Positions 17,975 through 27,828 are shown, numbered from the stretch's first letter. The stretch: 64,000 nucleotides of DNA from Novispirillum itersonii subsp. itersonii ATCC 12639 (GCF_000381985.1 NZ_KB907342.1:124001-188000); one strand, 5' to 3'. Numbers and translations are program-made. Notes: generated by a model from the letters alone, not told the origin.

Positions 17975-18859
17975 CGCCCAGGCCGACGTTGCTGCTGTGT
18001 GGTAGGGTGGTCTCAGAGGACTTCCTGCGGTCCTCTCTGTCGCCGATAGATCGCTCCGGCGGTAGGCGTCCGGGCTGAGCCCGGTTTCCGCCCGGAACAT
18101 GGCGATGAAGGCGGAAACGGAGGCATAGCCCAGCTCCAGCGCGATGGCGGTGATACTGACTCCGGTCGCCAGAAGCTCCTGACTGCGGAACAGGCGCAGC
18201 CGCCGCCGCCATGTCCGCAGGGTCATGCCGGTTTCTGCCTGAAAGTGGCGGGTCAGGCTGCGTTCCGACAGGCCGAGGGCTCTGGCCCAGTCATCCAGCC
18301 CGCGTGGATCATCGGGGCTGGCGTAGAGGGCTTCACACAGCTGAATCAACTGCCGCCGCCGGGGCCACGGCAGGGCTGAGGGCAGGGCGGTCAGCCGGGG
18401 CAGGGTGGCAAGGATCAGGCTGTTGACCTGTCCGGCATAGGGGCTGCCATCGTCGGCCCGCTGGAGGCCGGTGGCTTCGATGATCAGGGCGCGGAGCAGG
18501 GGCGGAACCGCAAACACAAAGGGCAGTGTCGCCAGCCCGGTTCCGGCGGTCTCCGCCACATACAGGCTGCGGTATTCGGCCCCGCTGCGGGTGGCGACGG
18601 CATGGGGGGTGCCGCCGGGCAGCCAGACAGCCTGTTCCGGCGGGATGACAAAGCGCCGCCCGTCGAGGAACACCGTCAGCGCCCCGGTGATGGCATAGAC
18701 CATCTGGTGCCAGTCGTGGCTGTGATCGGGAAAGTAATGGCGGGCAGGCAGTGACTGGGCCCGCACCCGCAGGGGATCGGGGCGTTGATCGGCGTCAGGC
18801 ACGGACAGGGGCTGCCAGTCCTCTCCGGCTGGAAACAGATGTTGGCGGCTGATCGACAT
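17927..18859 (-). CDS. AraC-family transcriptional regulator with N-terminal cupin
   Basis: A 310-residue protein with an AraC-type cupin sensor (FPDHSHDWHQMVYAITG..., about residues 43-110) and two helix-turn-helix units at the C-terminal side (LGLSERSLTRHFQAETG and ALELGYASVSAFIAMFRAETG, followed by SPDAYR). After the domain normally ends there is a further tail of about 45 residues with no family resemblance. That tail is encoded antisense to the end of the NmrA-type gene. The likely target is the divergent MFS exporter at 18940, 80 bases away. Confidence 0.9.
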   Translation of the reverse strand: MSISRQHLFPAGEDWQPLSVPDADQRPDPLRVRAQSLPARHYFPDHSHDWHQMVYAITGALTVFLDGRRFVIPPEQAVWLPGGTPHAVATRSGAEYRSLYVAETAGTGLATLPFVFAVPPLLRALIIEATGLQRADDGSPYAGQVNSLILATLPRLTALPSALPWPRRRQLIQLCEALYASPDDPRGLDDWARALGLSERSLTRHFQAETGMTLRTWRRRLRLFRSQELLATGVSITAIALELGYASVSAFIAMFRAETGLSPDAYRRSDLSATERTAGSPLRPPYHTAATSAWASGPVFCNVQTSFDQS

Positions 18860-18939
18860 TTATTGTCATTCCATCGCAAGACAGACGGCCTGCGGCACCG
18901 TAACACTGTTTGCTGATTGATCCCAGACGGAGACTCCCC

Positions 18940-20091
18940 ATGTCGCCCCGGTTCCGCTGGCAGGTGTTGACTGCCGGAATTTGCTCGCTTGTCCTGACCA
19001 TCGGGCTGGCCCGCTTTGCTTACACCCCGATGCTACCGCTGATGAAGGCGCAGGCCGGGCTGGATGATGCGCTGGGCGGTCTGCTGGCGACGGTCAATTA
19101 TGCCGGGTATATGGCCGGAACGCTGATTGCGACGGCAGTATCGGCCCCGGCAACGCGGCTTCGGCTGTACCGGGCCGGGCTTCTGGCCGGAGTGATTGGC
19201 GTGGCGGGGATGGGCATGACCACCGATCCGTGGCTGTGGATGATCCTGCGGTTTGTTGCCGGGGTCAGTGCTGCCGGTGGGATGCTGCTGGGGTCCGGCA
19301 TGGTGCTGGCCTGGCTGGTGGCGCAGGGCCGCCGCCCGGAGCTTGGCGTTCATTTCGCCGGTCTGGGACTGGGGATTGTGGTGTCCGGGGTTCTGGTGCT
19401 GCTGATGATGGCCTGGCCGTGGGACCGGCAATGGCTGGGGATGGGGGTGCTGGCGGCGGTTCTGCTGATCCCGGCCTGGGGCTGGATGCCGATGATGGCG
19501 CCGTTGGCCCGCAAGGCGGCAGAAGGTCCGGTCCGGTCCGGTGGCGGCAGTGGCTGGCTGCTGGTGCCAGCTTACTTCTGTGCCGGGGTCGGCTTTGTGG
19601 TCAGTGCCACCTTTCTGGTGGCGGTGACGGAACGGGTGCCGGATCTGCGCGGCACCGGCCCGACGGTGTGGGTGGTCACCGGGCTGGCCGCGATGCCCGC
19701 CTGCATTCTGTGGGACCGGGTGGCACGGCGGCTGGGGGATATTCCGGCGCTGATCGCCGCCTATGCGGTGCAGATCGTTTCGATCCTGCTGCCGGTGCTG
19801 TCTGACGGCCTGATCGCGGCATTGGCCGGGGCGGTGCTGTTCGGCGCCACCTTTATCGGCATCGTGGCGATGACGCTGGCCTTGGCCGGGCGGCAGTTTC
19901 CGGCCAATCCCTCGCAGGCAATGGCCCGCCTGACCCTGTCTTATGGGGTGGCGCAGACCATCGCCCCGGGGATCACCGGATTTCTGGCAGACCGCAGCGG
20001 CAGCTACAATGCCGGGCTGATCATGGCAGCGGTGGCGATGGGGGTGGGGGTTCTGATGCTGGCGGCGATGCGGACGCCGAAGGGGGCATAA
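18940..20091 (+). CDS. MFS transporter (YbfB/YjiJ-type)
   Basis: A 383-residue membrane protein with roughly twelve hydrophobic segments. The N-terminus (GLARFAYTPMLPLMKAQAGL) is diagnostic of the YbfB/YjiJ branch of the major facilitator superfamily, and GYMAGTL follows. The substrate is unknown; relatives are suspected to export amino acids or drugs. ATG at 18940 has GGAG 6 bases upstream. It is divergent from the AraC regulator, a pattern often seen for inducible exporters. It converges on tyrS with a shared hairpin between them. Confidence 0.88.
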   Translation: MSPRFRWQVLTAGICSLVLTIGLARFAYTPMLPLMKAQAGLDDALGGLLATVNYAGYMAGTLIATAVSAPATRLRLYRAGLLAGVIGVAGMGMTTDPWLWMILRFVAGVSAAGGMLLGSGMVLAWLVAQGRRPELGVHFAGLGLGIVVSGVLVLLMMAWPWDRQWLGMGVLAAVLLIPAWGWMPMMAPLARKAAEGPVRSGGGSGWLLVPAYFCAGVGFVVSATFLVAVTERVPDLRGTGPTVWVVTGLAAMPACILWDRVARRLGDIPALIAAYAVQIVSILLPVLSDGLIAALAGAVLFGATFIGIVAMTLALAGRQFPANPSQAMARLTLSYGVAQTIAPGITGFLADRSGSYNAGLIMAAVAMGVGVLMLAAMRTPKGA

Positions 20092-20097
20092 AGCAAA

Positions 20098-20121
20098 ACG
20101 GGCCGCATCGCTGCGGCCCGT
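20098..20121 (-). terminator. Bidirectional terminator between MFS gene and tyrS
   Basis: Perfect 10-base arms ACGGGCCGCA / TGCGGCCCGT with a TCGC loop. The minus strand continues TTTTGCTTT (tyrS end) and the plus strand TGCGTCTTT. Confidence 0.8.
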
Positions 20122-20153
20122 TGCGTCTTTCCGGTGGATGAGACGGCTGAGGA

Positions 20154-21422
20154 TCAGCCCTGCTTCACCAGCGCGTGCTTCTTCTTGCCGGCGGAGAGCT
20201 TGATCACCCCGTCGGCCAGATCGGCGGCAGAGGCGGTCTGGTTTTCGTCCTCGACCTTGGCGTCGTTGATCTTCACGCCACCGCCACGCACCAGACGGCG
20301 GGCTTCGCCCTTAGAGGCAGCCAGACCGGCTGACACCAGCAGGTCGATCACCGGCACCGCTGCCGACAGGTCGGCGGTGATGGTCGGCAGATCCCCGGCG
20401 ACGCCGCCTTTCTCGAAGGTTTCCTCGGCGGTGCGGCGGGCGGCGGTGGCAGCATCGACGCCCCGGGCCAGTGTGGTCACCGCATCGGCAAGGATCTTCT
20501 TCGCTTCGTTGATCTCAGCGCCTTCCAGCTTTTCCAGACGGGCGATTTCGTCCAGCGGCAGCTCGGTGAACAGGCGCAGGAAGCGGCCGACGTCGGCATC
20601 TTCAGTGTTGCGCCAGAACTGCCAGAAGTCATAGCCCGGCAGTTTTTCTTCGTTCAGCCACACCGCGCCATTGGCGGTCTTGCCCATCTTGGCACCCGAC
20701 GCTGTGGTCAGCAGCGGCGAGGTCAGGCCGTAGACTTCCTTGTACCCTTCGGTCTGGCCATCCTTGCGGCGGGTCAGTTCCACGCCGTTGATGATGTTGC
20801 CCCACTGGTCGGAGCCGCCCATCTGCAGCCGGACACCCCGGCGGCTGTTCAGCTCGCGGAAGTCATAGGCCTGCAGGATCATGTAGTTGAATTCAAGGAA
20901 GGTCAGCGGCTGTTCACGGTCCATCCGCAGCTTGACCGAATCAAAGCTCAGCATGCGGTTGATGGTGAAGTGCACGCCGAAATCGCGCAGGAAGTCGATG
21001 TAGTTGAGCTGACCCAGCCAGTCGTTGTTGTTGACCATCACCGCATCGGTCGGGCCGTCACCGAAGGTCAGGTACTTGGAAAAGACCTTCTTAATGCCAT
21101 CCATGTTGGAGGCAATCTGTTCGTCACTCAGCAGCTTGCGGGCTTCGTCCTTGAAGGACGGATCGCCGATGCGGCTGGTGCCGCCCCCCATCAGGACCAC
21201 CGGCTTGTGGCCGGTCTTCTGCAGCCAGCGCAGCAGCATGATCTGAATCAGCGAGCCGACGTGCAGGCTGTCTGCCGTGGCGTCAAAGCCGATATAAGCC
21301 GGGACGATTCCGGCTGAGAGCGCGGCGTCCAGTCCCTCCAGATCGGTACACTGGTACATATAGCCGCGCTCGACCACGGTCTTCAGGAAGTCTGACCGGA
21401 GTGAAGCGTGCGGGGAACTCAT
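20154..21422 (-). CDS. tyrS: Tyrosine-tRNA ligase
   Basis: A 422-residue class I aminoacyl-tRNA synthetase charging tRNA-Tyr. The HIGH-like HVGS, the tyrosine-binding YMILQAYDF and GGSDQWGNI segments, and the KMSKS-equivalent KMGKT are present. A C-terminal S4 RNA-binding domain follows ([18 protein letters not shown]). Length matches bacterial TyrRS. It is divergent from anmK with about 120 bases between the starts. Confidence 0.97.
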   Translation of the reverse strand: MSSPHASLRSDFLKTVVERGYMYQCTDLEGLDAALSAGIVPAYIGFDATADSLHVGSLIQIMLLRWLQKTGHKPVVLMGGGTSRIGDPSFKDEARKLLSDEQIASNMDGIKKVFSKYLTFGDGPTDAVMVNNNDWLGQLNYIDFLRDFGVHFTINRMLSFDSVKLRMDREQPLTFLEFNYMILQAYDFRELNSRRGVRLQMGGSDQWGNIINGVELTRRKDGQTEGYKEVYGLTSPLLTTASGAKMGKTANGAVWLNEEKLPGYDFWQFWRNTEDADVGRFLRLFTELPLDEIARLEKLEGAEINEAKKILADAVTTLARGVDAATAARRTAEETFEKGGVAGDLPTITADLSAAVPVIDLLVSAGLAASKGEARRLVRGGGVKINDAKVEDENQTASAADLADGVIKLSAGKKKHALVKQG

Positions 21423-21543
21423 GATGGGTCTCTTTCACTGGGGGTGCAAAGGGGCTAAGGTTTATACCGCCGCCTGTGCCCCACGGGTTAAGGGTAAGGG
21501 GCCCCGTTTATCACACTCCCCGCCGTATCACAACGAAGCAGCC

Positions 21544-22686
21544 ATGACCGCAGCCGCCGCCAGCCCCGCGTTTTCCTCTTCTGTCCCCGCCGAAACCCCC
21601 GTCTTCCGCTGGGCGGTCGGGTTGATGAGCGGCACTTCCCTTGATGGGGTGGATGCCGCCCTGATCCACAGTGACGGGCGGCGGGTTGCGGCGTTCGGCC
21701 CGGCCCACACCCGCCCCTATCCGCCCGATGTGCGGGACGCGGTGCGGGCCATTCTTGGGGAGCGGGGGGGCGAGGACGCCATTGCGGCGGTCGAGCGCAC
21801 CCTGACCGACATCCATGCCGAGGCGGTGGAAGAGCTTCTTGCCGCTGCCGGTCTGACGGCGGCAGAGGTGGCTGCGGTCGGTTTCCATGGGCAGACCATC
21901 AATCACCGCCCGCAGGACCGGCATACCCGCCAGATCGGTGACGGGGGGCGTCTGGCCGCGCGTCTGGGGTGCCCGGTGGTCTATGATTTCCGTACCGCGG
22001 ATGTCAGGGCTGGCGGGCAGGGGGCGCCGCTGGTGCCGGTCTATCATCAGGCCCTGTGTGCCGGGCATGATGCCTCCGGCGTGACGGCGGTGCTGAATAT
22101 CGGCGGGGTGGCGAATGTCACGGTTCTGGCCGACGGGGCCGCGCCGCTGGCCTTTGACACCGGCCCCGGCAATGCCCTGCTGGATGACTGGGCGTTGCGC
22201 CATACCGGCGTGGCGGTGGACCGTGACGGTGCGCTGGCCCGGCAGGGGCAGGTGGATGCGACCGCGTTAACCCGCCTGATGGAACACCCCTATTTCTCGC
22301 GCCGTCCGCCGAAGTCGCTGGACCGCGATGATTTCGCGGCCCTCGCCCGCTGTGTTGATGGTCTGTCGGCTGTGGATGGGGCGGCAACGCTTGCTGCCTT
22401 TACGGTGGAAGCCTGCGCGCAGGCGCGGGTCTGGATGCCCGAGGCCCCGACCCGCTGGCTGGTCTGCGGGGGCGGGCGGCATAATCCGGCCCTGATGGCG
22501 GCCCTGCGGCAGCGGCTGGCGGTGCCGGTTGATCCGGTGGAAGTTCTGGGGTGGGATGGTGATGCGCTGGAGGCGCAGGCCTTTGCGTTCCTCGCCCTGC
22601 GGCATCTGGATGGTCTGGCCCAGACCTTCCCTGAAACCACCGGCTGCCCGGCCCCCATGGGGGGCGGGCGGCTGGCGATGCCATAA
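21544..22686 (+). CDS. anmK: Anhydro-N-acetylmuramic acid kinase
   Basis: A 380-residue sugar kinase that hydrolyses and phosphorylates 1,6-anhydroMurNAc during peptidoglycan recycling. Signature segments include VGLMSGTSLDGVDAAL, GFHGQTINHRPQ, FDTGPGNALLDDW and VCGGGRHNPALM. ATG 21544 was chosen because the family fold begins about 20 residues later; the frame is open back to 21421 but that stretch is not family-like. The ribosome site is weak. Confidence 0.95.
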   Translation: MTAAAASPAFSSSVPAETPVFRWAVGLMSGTSLDGVDAALIHSDGRRVAAFGPAHTRPYPPDVRDAVRAILGERGGEDAIAAVERTLTDIHAEAVEELLAAAGLTAAEVAAVGFHGQTINHRPQDRHTRQIGDGGRLAARLGCPVVYDFRTADVRAGGQGAPLVPVYHQALCAGHDASGVTAVLNIGGVANVTVLADGAAPLAFDTGPGNALLDDWALRHTGVAVDRDGALARQGQVDATALTRLMEHPYFSRRPPKSLDRDDFAALARCVDGLSAVDGAATLAAFTVEACAQARVWMPEAPTRWLVCGGGRHNPALMAALRQRLAVPVDPVEVLGWDGDALEAQAFAFLALRHLDGLAQTFPETTGCPAPMGGGRLAMP

Positions 22687-22702
22687 TTATTTTATCTCAA
22701 AC

Positions 22703-22734
22703 CCCGCCGGAAGATCTTTAATCCGGCGGGTTTT
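22703..22734 (+). terminator. Bidirectional terminator between anmK and hisN-like gene
   Basis: Arms CCCGCCGGA / TCCGGCGGG with a 10-base loop. TTTT follows on the plus strand, and the minus strand also has a GGTTTGAG tail. Confidence 0.75.
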
Positions 22735-22747
22735 GCATTATTTTAAA

Positions 22748-23539
22748 TTAGCCTTTAAGGCGCTGCATCGCTTCGGCGTGGCTGCGGGCATCCCCGGCGG
22801 CGAGGATGTGGCCGTCAGAGGTCTGCCCCAGCGGTCCGCCCTGCCAGTCGGTGATGATGCCACCGGCCCCCTGAATCACCGGGACCACGGCGGCGAAGTC
22901 GTACAGCTTCATCCCGGCCTCGCAGACCACATCGACAAAGCCGGTGGCGAGCAGCCCATAGGCGTAGCAGTCGGCGGAATAACGCCGCATCTTCACTGCG
23001 GCGTTCAGGCGGCCCCAGGCCGCGCTGTCATCGCCGGTAAACAGAGCCGGATCGGTGGTGAAGGCTACAGCCTGCCCCAGACCGGCACAGGCCCTGACCG
23101 AGATGTCCCTGCCGTTCAGGGTGCTGCGCTGACCGCTGACCCCGACCCAGCGCTCGCCGGAAATCGGCTGATCAATGATGCCCAGCACCGGCACCCCTTT
23201 ATGCAGCAGGGCGATCAGGGTGCCGAAGGTCGGCATGCCGGTGATGAAGGATTTGGTGCCGTCGATCGGGTCCAGCACCCACACCCAGTCCGCACCGGGG
23301 TTGACGGTGCCGTGTTCTTCGCCGACCACGCCATCATCGGGGCGTTCGGCCAGCAGCAGGGTCCGCATGACCATTTCGGCCTCGCGGTCAGCCACCGTCA
23401 CCGGGCTTTCGTCGGCTTTATCGTCCACCGAGACCGGGGTCCGGAAATAGGGGCGGATGACCCCACCGGCCGCATCCGCCAGCCGGTGAGCAAGGTCAAG
23501 GGTGCCGTCAGGCAGTACAATCGCGGTCATAGCCCCCAT
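22748..23539 (-). CDS. hisN: Inositol-monophosphatase-family phosphatase, probably histidinol-phosphatase
   Basis: A 263-residue Mg-dependent phosphatase. The metal-site motifs GEEHG and [12 protein letters not shown] and the C-terminal [17 protein letters not shown] are those of the IMPase family. The pattern is closest to alphaproteobacterial HisN, which dephosphorylates histidinol phosphate; inositol or other sugar phosphates are possible instead. Start is ATG 23539 (AGG 6 bases upstream) or ATG 23530. It is divergent from kdsB. Confidence 0.82.
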   Translation of the reverse strand: MGAMTAIVLPDGTLDLAHRLADAAGGVIRPYFRTPVSVDDKADESPVTVADREAEMVMRTLLLAERPDDGVVGEEHGTVNPGADWVWVLDPIDGTKSFITGMPTFGTLIALLHKGVPVLGIIDQPISGERWVGVSGQRSTLNGRDISVRACAGLGQAVAFTTDPALFTGDDSAAWGRLNAAVKMRRYSADCYAYGLLATGFVDVVCEAGMKLYDFAAVVPVIQGAGGIITDWQGGPLGQTSDGHILAAGDARSHAEAMQRLKG

Positions 23540-23718
23540 GCTGTACCTGTCCCGGTCCCGGCCTGCAAGTCTGCTGCCCGGTCCGGGCGGCAGAAACAGG
23601 CAAGGGCCATAAACATTTTGACGATCCGGGGGCGAAGCGGGCTAAATGGGCGCCCGGTCCGGGGGATGGTTCACCGGACCTGAAGTGGCCCCAAGCTGTT
23701 GTGAAAGAGGCATCCGGC

Positions 23719-24465
23719 ATGTCCGCGTCATCTGTGTCCCCGCTGGTGGTGATACCGGCCCGCATGGCTTCCACCCGTCTGCCCGGCAAGCCGCTGGCGG
23801 ATATCGCCGGGGCCCCGATGATCGTGCAGGTGTGGCGGCGGGCGATGGAGGCCGGAATCGGCCCGGTGCTGGTTGCCTGTGCCGAGGCCGAGATCGCTGA
23901 TGCGGTGACAGCGGCGGGTGGGCAGGCGGTGCTGACCGACCCGGATCTGCCGTCGGGATCTGACCGGGTGTGGCAGGCGGTGCTGCGGTTTGATCCGCAG
24001 GCCCGGCATGACGTGATCGTTAACGTACAGGGTGACCTGCCGACGCTCGATCCGGCGCTGGTGCGCGCGGCGCTGGAGCCGCTGGCCGATCCGGCGGTGG
24101 ATCTGGCGACGCTGGTCGCGGAGATCACCGAGCCCGAAGAACGCACCAACCCCAACGTTGTTAAGGCTGTGACCGGCCTTGACCGCACCGGCCGTCAGGG
24201 CCGGGCACTGTATTTCACCCGCGCCACGGCCCCGTGGGGGGACGGGCCGCTGTGGCACCACATCGGTCTGTATGCCTACCGCCGCAGTGCGCTGGAACGT
24301 TTTGTCAGCCTGCCGCCCAGCCCGCTGGAGCAACGCGAGAAGCTGGAGCAGCTGCGGGCGCTGGAGAATGGCATGCGCATTGACTGTGTGCGCGTTGACA
24401 CTGTTCCGCTGGGTGTCGATACTCCTGCGGATCTTGAAAAGGCCCGGCAGATTCTGTCAGCCTGA
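23719..24465 (+). CDS. kdsB: 3-Deoxy-manno-octulosonate cytidylyltransferase
   Basis: A 248-residue enzyme that activates Kdo with CTP for lipopolysaccharide inner-core synthesis. Visible motifs are [18 protein letters not shown] at the N-terminus, [27 protein letters not shown] and the C-terminal [15 protein letters not shown] at 23719 has AGAGG upstream; a GTG at 23701 is in frame but less likely. pheA follows 46 bases later in the same direction, so the two may be co-transcribed. Confidence 0.96.
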   Translation: MSASSVSPLVVIPARMASTRLPGKPLADIAGAPMIVQVWRRAMEAGIGPVLVACAEAEIADAVTAAGGQAVLTDPDLPSGSDRVWQAVLRFDPQARHDVIVNVQGDLPTLDPALVRAALEPLADPAVDLATLVAEITEPEERTNPNVVKAVTGLDRTGRQGRALYFTRATAPWGDGPLWHHIGLYAYRRSALERFVSLPPSPLEQREKLEQLRALENGMRIDCVRVDTVPLGVDTPADLEKARQILSA

Positions 24466-24511
24466 CCGGGATCTTACACGCTTTCTTTCAACCCCTAAAA
24501 ACGAGACTGCA

Positions 24512-25387
24512 ATGACGACCTCTCCGGATACCACCATTGCCTTTCAGGGCATGCCCGGCGCTTACTCCCACCTCGCCTGCCGGGCGGTGTTTCCGGAGTT
24601 TACCGCCTTGCCCAGTGCCTCGTTTGAGGATGCCTTTGCCAATGTCCGCGAAGGCCGCGCCAAGTACGGCATGATCCCGATCGACAACTCGGTGGCGGGC
24701 CGGGTGGCGGATATCCATCACCTGCTGCCGGGGTCTGGCCTGCATATCATCGGCGAACATTATCAGCCGGTACACCATCACCTTCTGGCCCTGCCGGGCA
24801 CCAAAATCGAAGATATCCGCGAGGTGCGCAGCCATGTCCACGCGCTGGGGCAGTGCCGCAAGCTGTTCCGCGAACTGGGCCTGACCCCGGTGGTGGCCGC
24901 CGACACGGCGGGCAGTGCCCGCGAGGTGGCGGAGCGCGGTGACCGCCATATCGCCGCCATCGCCTCGGAACTGGCGGCGGAAACCTACGGTCTGGTGTCC
25001 CTGCGCGCCAATATCGAGGATGCCGCCCATAACACCACCCGCTTCATCATCATGTCGCGTGAGGCGGTGGACCCCGGCCCGAAGAGCGGCCCGGTGGTGA
25101 CCAGCTTTGTCTTCAAGGTCCGCAACGTTCCGGCAGCGCTGTATAAAGCGCTGGGCGGTTTCTCCACCAATGGCGTCAACATGACCAAGCTGGAAAGCTA
25201 TCAGATCGACGGCCAGTTTGTGGCGACCCAGTTTTTTGCTGAGGTGGAAGGCCATCCCGATGACCGTGCCGTGCGGCTGGCGTTGGAGGAACTGGACTTC
25301 TTCTCCCGCGAGGTGCGGATTCTCGGGGTTTATCCGGCCCATCCGTACCGCTTCCTGTCCCGTGCCAAGCTGGATGCCGGGGAATAA
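24512..25387 (+). CDS. pheA: Prephenate dehydratase
   Basis: A 291-residue monofunctional enzyme converting prephenate to phenylpyruvate in phenylalanine synthesis. It has a periplasmic-binding-like catalytic domain beginning AFQGMPGAYSHLA (about 10-22), the catalytic NTTRF motif at about 175-179, and a C-terminal ACT domain (about 195-275) with GVNMTKLESY for feedback by phenylalanine. There is no chorismate mutase domain, as is usual in Alphaproteobacteria. It follows kdsB by 46 bases. Confidence 0.96.
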   Translation: MTTSPDTTIAFQGMPGAYSHLACRAVFPEFTALPSASFEDAFANVREGRAKYGMIPIDNSVAGRVADIHHLLPGSGLHIIGEHYQPVHHHLLALPGTKIEDIREVRSHVHALGQCRKLFRELGLTPVVAADTAGSAREVAERGDRHIAAIASELAAETYGLVSLRANIEDAAHNTTRFIIMSREAVDPGPKSGPVVTSFVFKVRNVPAALYKALGGFSTNGVNMTKLESYQIDGQFVATQFFAEVEGHPDDRAVRLALEELDFFSREVRILGVYPAHPYRFLSRAKLDAGE

Positions 25388-25426
25388 TCTTCCGGTTATC
25401 CCCCTTCAGTCATGACGGAAACGATC

Positions 25427-25463
25427 AACCGGCGGATCCTCTGGGCTCCGCCGGTTTGTTTTT
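25427..25463 (+). terminator. Intrinsic terminator after pheA
   Basis: Perfect 10-base arms AACCGGCGGA / TCCGCCGGTT with a 10-base loop, then TTGTTTTT. It sits between the convergent pheA and methyltransferase genes. Confidence 0.85.
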
Positions 25464-25472
25464 GCCGTCTGG

Positions 25473-26345
25473 TCAGGCCGATGCCGCTTCCGGCTGGCGG
25501 ATGGAGGCGGTGGCGGTGTCCGCCGTTGTGAATTCCATCATTTCCACCACCTGTGTGAAGGTGAACGGATACTGAAACAGCCGCAGTCCGGCGCGGGTCA
25601 GCCGTTGCCCGAGCCCCGGCGGAATGCCGGGGACCGCGAGAACATTGACGCACCAGCCATCCTCGATGGCGAAGCGGTAGGCCTCTTCGGCGCTCTGGAA
25701 GACGATGGTGTGGCGCAGGGTATCCCGGCTGATCAGCCTCAGGCCGCAGGCGGCGGCATCGGCTTCCAGCATTGCTCCCGTCGCGGGAACGGAGGACCGC
25801 GAAAAAGCGTGGTCGGTGGCGCGGGCAATGATCCGGCGCAGCGGGTTACGGCTGACGCGGAACCGGCTGTTGATCTGTGCCATCAGGGGGGCCGCCCCTT
25901 CGTTGGTGGAGGTTGCCAGCGACAGGATTCCGCCCGGGGCCAGAAGCTGCCGGGCCTGCTGTAGCAGGGTGCGGCGGTCCACATAAGCCAGAATGAAGTG
26001 CGCCAGCACAAGGTCAAACCCTTGCAGGGGAAGATGATCTGCCGATCGGCTGGCACAGGACTGTACGGTGGTCAGGGTTACCCGCTGCGCTGCCCGTGTC
26101 AGCATGGCAGGGGAGATATCCAGCCCGGTTAAGGCCAGTCGCAGATCGGGGGATTGCTCTAATGCCTCACTCAGGGCTTCCAGCAGCGCCCCGTCACCGA
26201 CGCCAAGATCGGCGACCCGCAGCAGGTCACGCCGCCCGCTCCACCGCTGCCGCTGACGGTGCAGGACCATCCGGTTTTTGGCGGCAATCAGGCCGGTGTC
26301 AGAGCTGTAGGTCCGGGCAACCCGGTCATGCAGCGTGGTTGTCAT
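25473..26345 (-). CDS. Class I SAM-dependent methyltransferase
   Basis: A 290-residue protein with the SAM-binding motif VADLGVGDGALLEAL (about 44-58), the acidic strand end TGLDISPAML, and the later FDLVLAHFILAYVDR and LLAPGGILSLATS. These define a generic Methyltransf_11/25 fold. The substrate is not predictable. It is monocistronic and convergent with pheA. Start ATG at 26345. Confidence 0.8.
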   Translation of the reverse strand: MTTTLHDRVARTYSSDTGLIAAKNRMVLHRQRQRWSGRRDLLRVADLGVGDGALLEALSEALEQSPDLRLALTGLDISPAMLTRAAQRVTLTTVQSCASRSADHLPLQGFDLVLAHFILAYVDRRTLLQQARQLLAPGGILSLATSTNEGAAPLMAQINSRFRVSRNPLRRIIARATDHAFSRSSVPATGAMLEADAAACGLRLISRDTLRHTIVFQSAEEAYRFAIEDGWCVNVLAVPGIPPGLGQRLTRAGLRLFQYPFTFTQVVEMMEFTTADTATASIRQPEAASA

Positions 26346-26510
26346 GTGTGTTCAGTCGTCATTGCAGCCGGACCATGCCGTCCGTTTCCCCCTCTTCAGT
26401 CGCCGGGGCGGGCATGATAGGGTAGCCGGGCTTCACTCCTGCCACATCCCTCTCTCAGCCGACGCCCTCAGCGTGACGACGGTAACTGTGTGGACTGTGA
26501 AGACCAAGCC

Positions 26511-27686
26511 ATGCCCCTGAAAGATCAACCGACGGCGAGCCTGCGGCCGTCGTCTGCCCTGCTTCCGCCGCTGCTGCGCGATCTGCCGCCTGCTGTGCTG
26601 GCTGCCGCCTTGCCTCTGCTGGACCGCAGGCAGATTCCGGACGGGGGCTGTATCCTGCGGGAAGGGGACCCGTCAGAGGCCTTGTGCCTGCTGGTGCGGG
26701 GGCAGGCGGTGGTCTGTAAGGAGCTGGACGGTCAGGCGATGCCGGTGGGGCGGCTGAGCGCCGGGGACAGCTTCGGGGAAATTGGGTTGCTGACGCGGGA
26801 GCCACGCTCTTCTTCGGTTTATGCCGATGGCCCGGCGGAGGTGTGGACGTTACCGCTGGCGGCGTTAGATCGTCTGTATGCAACGACCGGCACCGATCTG
26901 CTGACCCAGTCAGCCCGCCGTCATGCCACGGCACTGGGAGAACGGCTGACCCGGGTGAATACCATCGCGGCAGAGACCATGCAGCGGCATCTCGATGAAT
27001 TCCGCATGCGGGTGGCTTTCGGGACTCTGTTCAGCAATATCATTCTGCTGCTGTTTCTCTATGTGTCCGGTCTGGGGCTGCTGCGGCACCTCAGCGCCGC
27101 CGGGGCCTCCACCACCCTGATTTCCGCCCCGCTGCTGCTGGCGATGGCGGCGGGGGCGGCTGTCGTCGCCCGTCTCAGCGGCTTTTCTGCCGGTACGTTC
27201 GGTTTCACGCTGGCCCGGTGGCGTTGGGTGCTGTGGGACAGTCTGGTCTGGACTGCGGTCTTCTGTGCGGCTGTCACCGCTGCCAAGGCCCTGCTGCTGG
27301 CATCGGACTATCCCCGGCCCGGTCTGGCCCTGATCCAGCCATGGGTGTCGGCGGAGGGGGCAGGGGCCACCGCCGTGGCCTATGCCCTGTATGTTTTGCT
27401 GTCCCCGGTGCAGGAGTTTATTGCCCGGGGTCTGTTGCAGGGCAGTCTGCAGAAGATGTTGGCCGGGCGGATGGTGATGGTCCGGGCTGTGCTGTTGTCC
27501 AACGCGGTGTTTTCCATCTGTCATCAGCATCTGGGCACCGGCTATGCAGTGGCTGTGTTTGTGCCCGGCCTGTTCTGGGGGTGGATGTATGCCCGCCATG
27601 GCTCTCTGCTCGGGGTCTGCCTGTCCCATATCCTGATCGGCCTGTGGGTGACCGGTGTGCTGGATCTCAGCAGTATGGTGTCGTAA
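26511..27686 (+). CDS. Cyclic-nucleotide-binding domain fused to CPBP-type intramembrane protease-like domain
   Basis: The product (about 391 residues) has an N-terminal cNMP-binding beta-barrel (about residues 20-135, with ILREGDPSEALCLLVRGQA and GDSFGEIGLLTREPRSSSVYA). A short helical linker and about seven membrane helices follow. The membrane part carries CPBP/Abi-like motifs: QEFIARG in place of EExxxR, FSICH as FxxxH, and a later HILIG. The first Glu of motif 1, thought to be catalytic in Rce1-type enzymes, is Gln here, so proteolytic activity is doubtful. It may be a membrane protein gated by cyclic nucleotides. ATG 26511 was chosen; GTG 26490 is possible. Confidence 0.78.
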   Translation: MPLKDQPTASLRPSSALLPPLLRDLPPAVLAAALPLLDRRQIPDGGCILREGDPSEALCLLVRGQAVVCKELDGQAMPVGRLSAGDSFGEIGLLTREPRSSSVYADGPAEVWTLPLAALDRLYATTGTDLLTQSARRHATALGERLTRVNTIAAETMQRHLDEFRMRVAFGTLFSNIILLLFLYVSGLGLLRHLSAAGASTTLISAPLLLAMAAGAAVVARLSGFSAGTFGFTLARWRWVLWDSLVWTAVFCAAVTAAKALLLASDYPRPGLALIQPWVSAEGAGATAVAYALYVLLSPVQEFIARGLLQGSLQKMLAGRMVMVRAVLLSNAVFSICHQHLGTGYAVAVFVPGLFWGWMYARHGSLLGVCLSHILIGLWVTGVLDLSSMVS

Positions 27687-27828
27687 TTTTAATCGGTTAA
27701 AGCGATGATTTGTTCCGGTAGAAGTCATTGGCCTGCTAGGGCTTTTTTTGGCACAGTCATCTCACGCAGACAGCGGCCCAGGGAAACAGCCGGTCTGCCA
27801 CCATCTGAGACACAGGAAGGGATCTGCC

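Noticed and set aside
22529-23683. Plus-strand frame overlapping the end of anmK and the hisN-like gene
   Set aside because: It is antisense to the IMPase-family gene and out of frame with anmK. No recognisable domain and biased composition.
24179-24511. Upstream extension of the prephenate dehydratase frame into kdsB
   Set aside because: The extension overlaps kdsB in another frame, and the family begins at the ATG at 24512.
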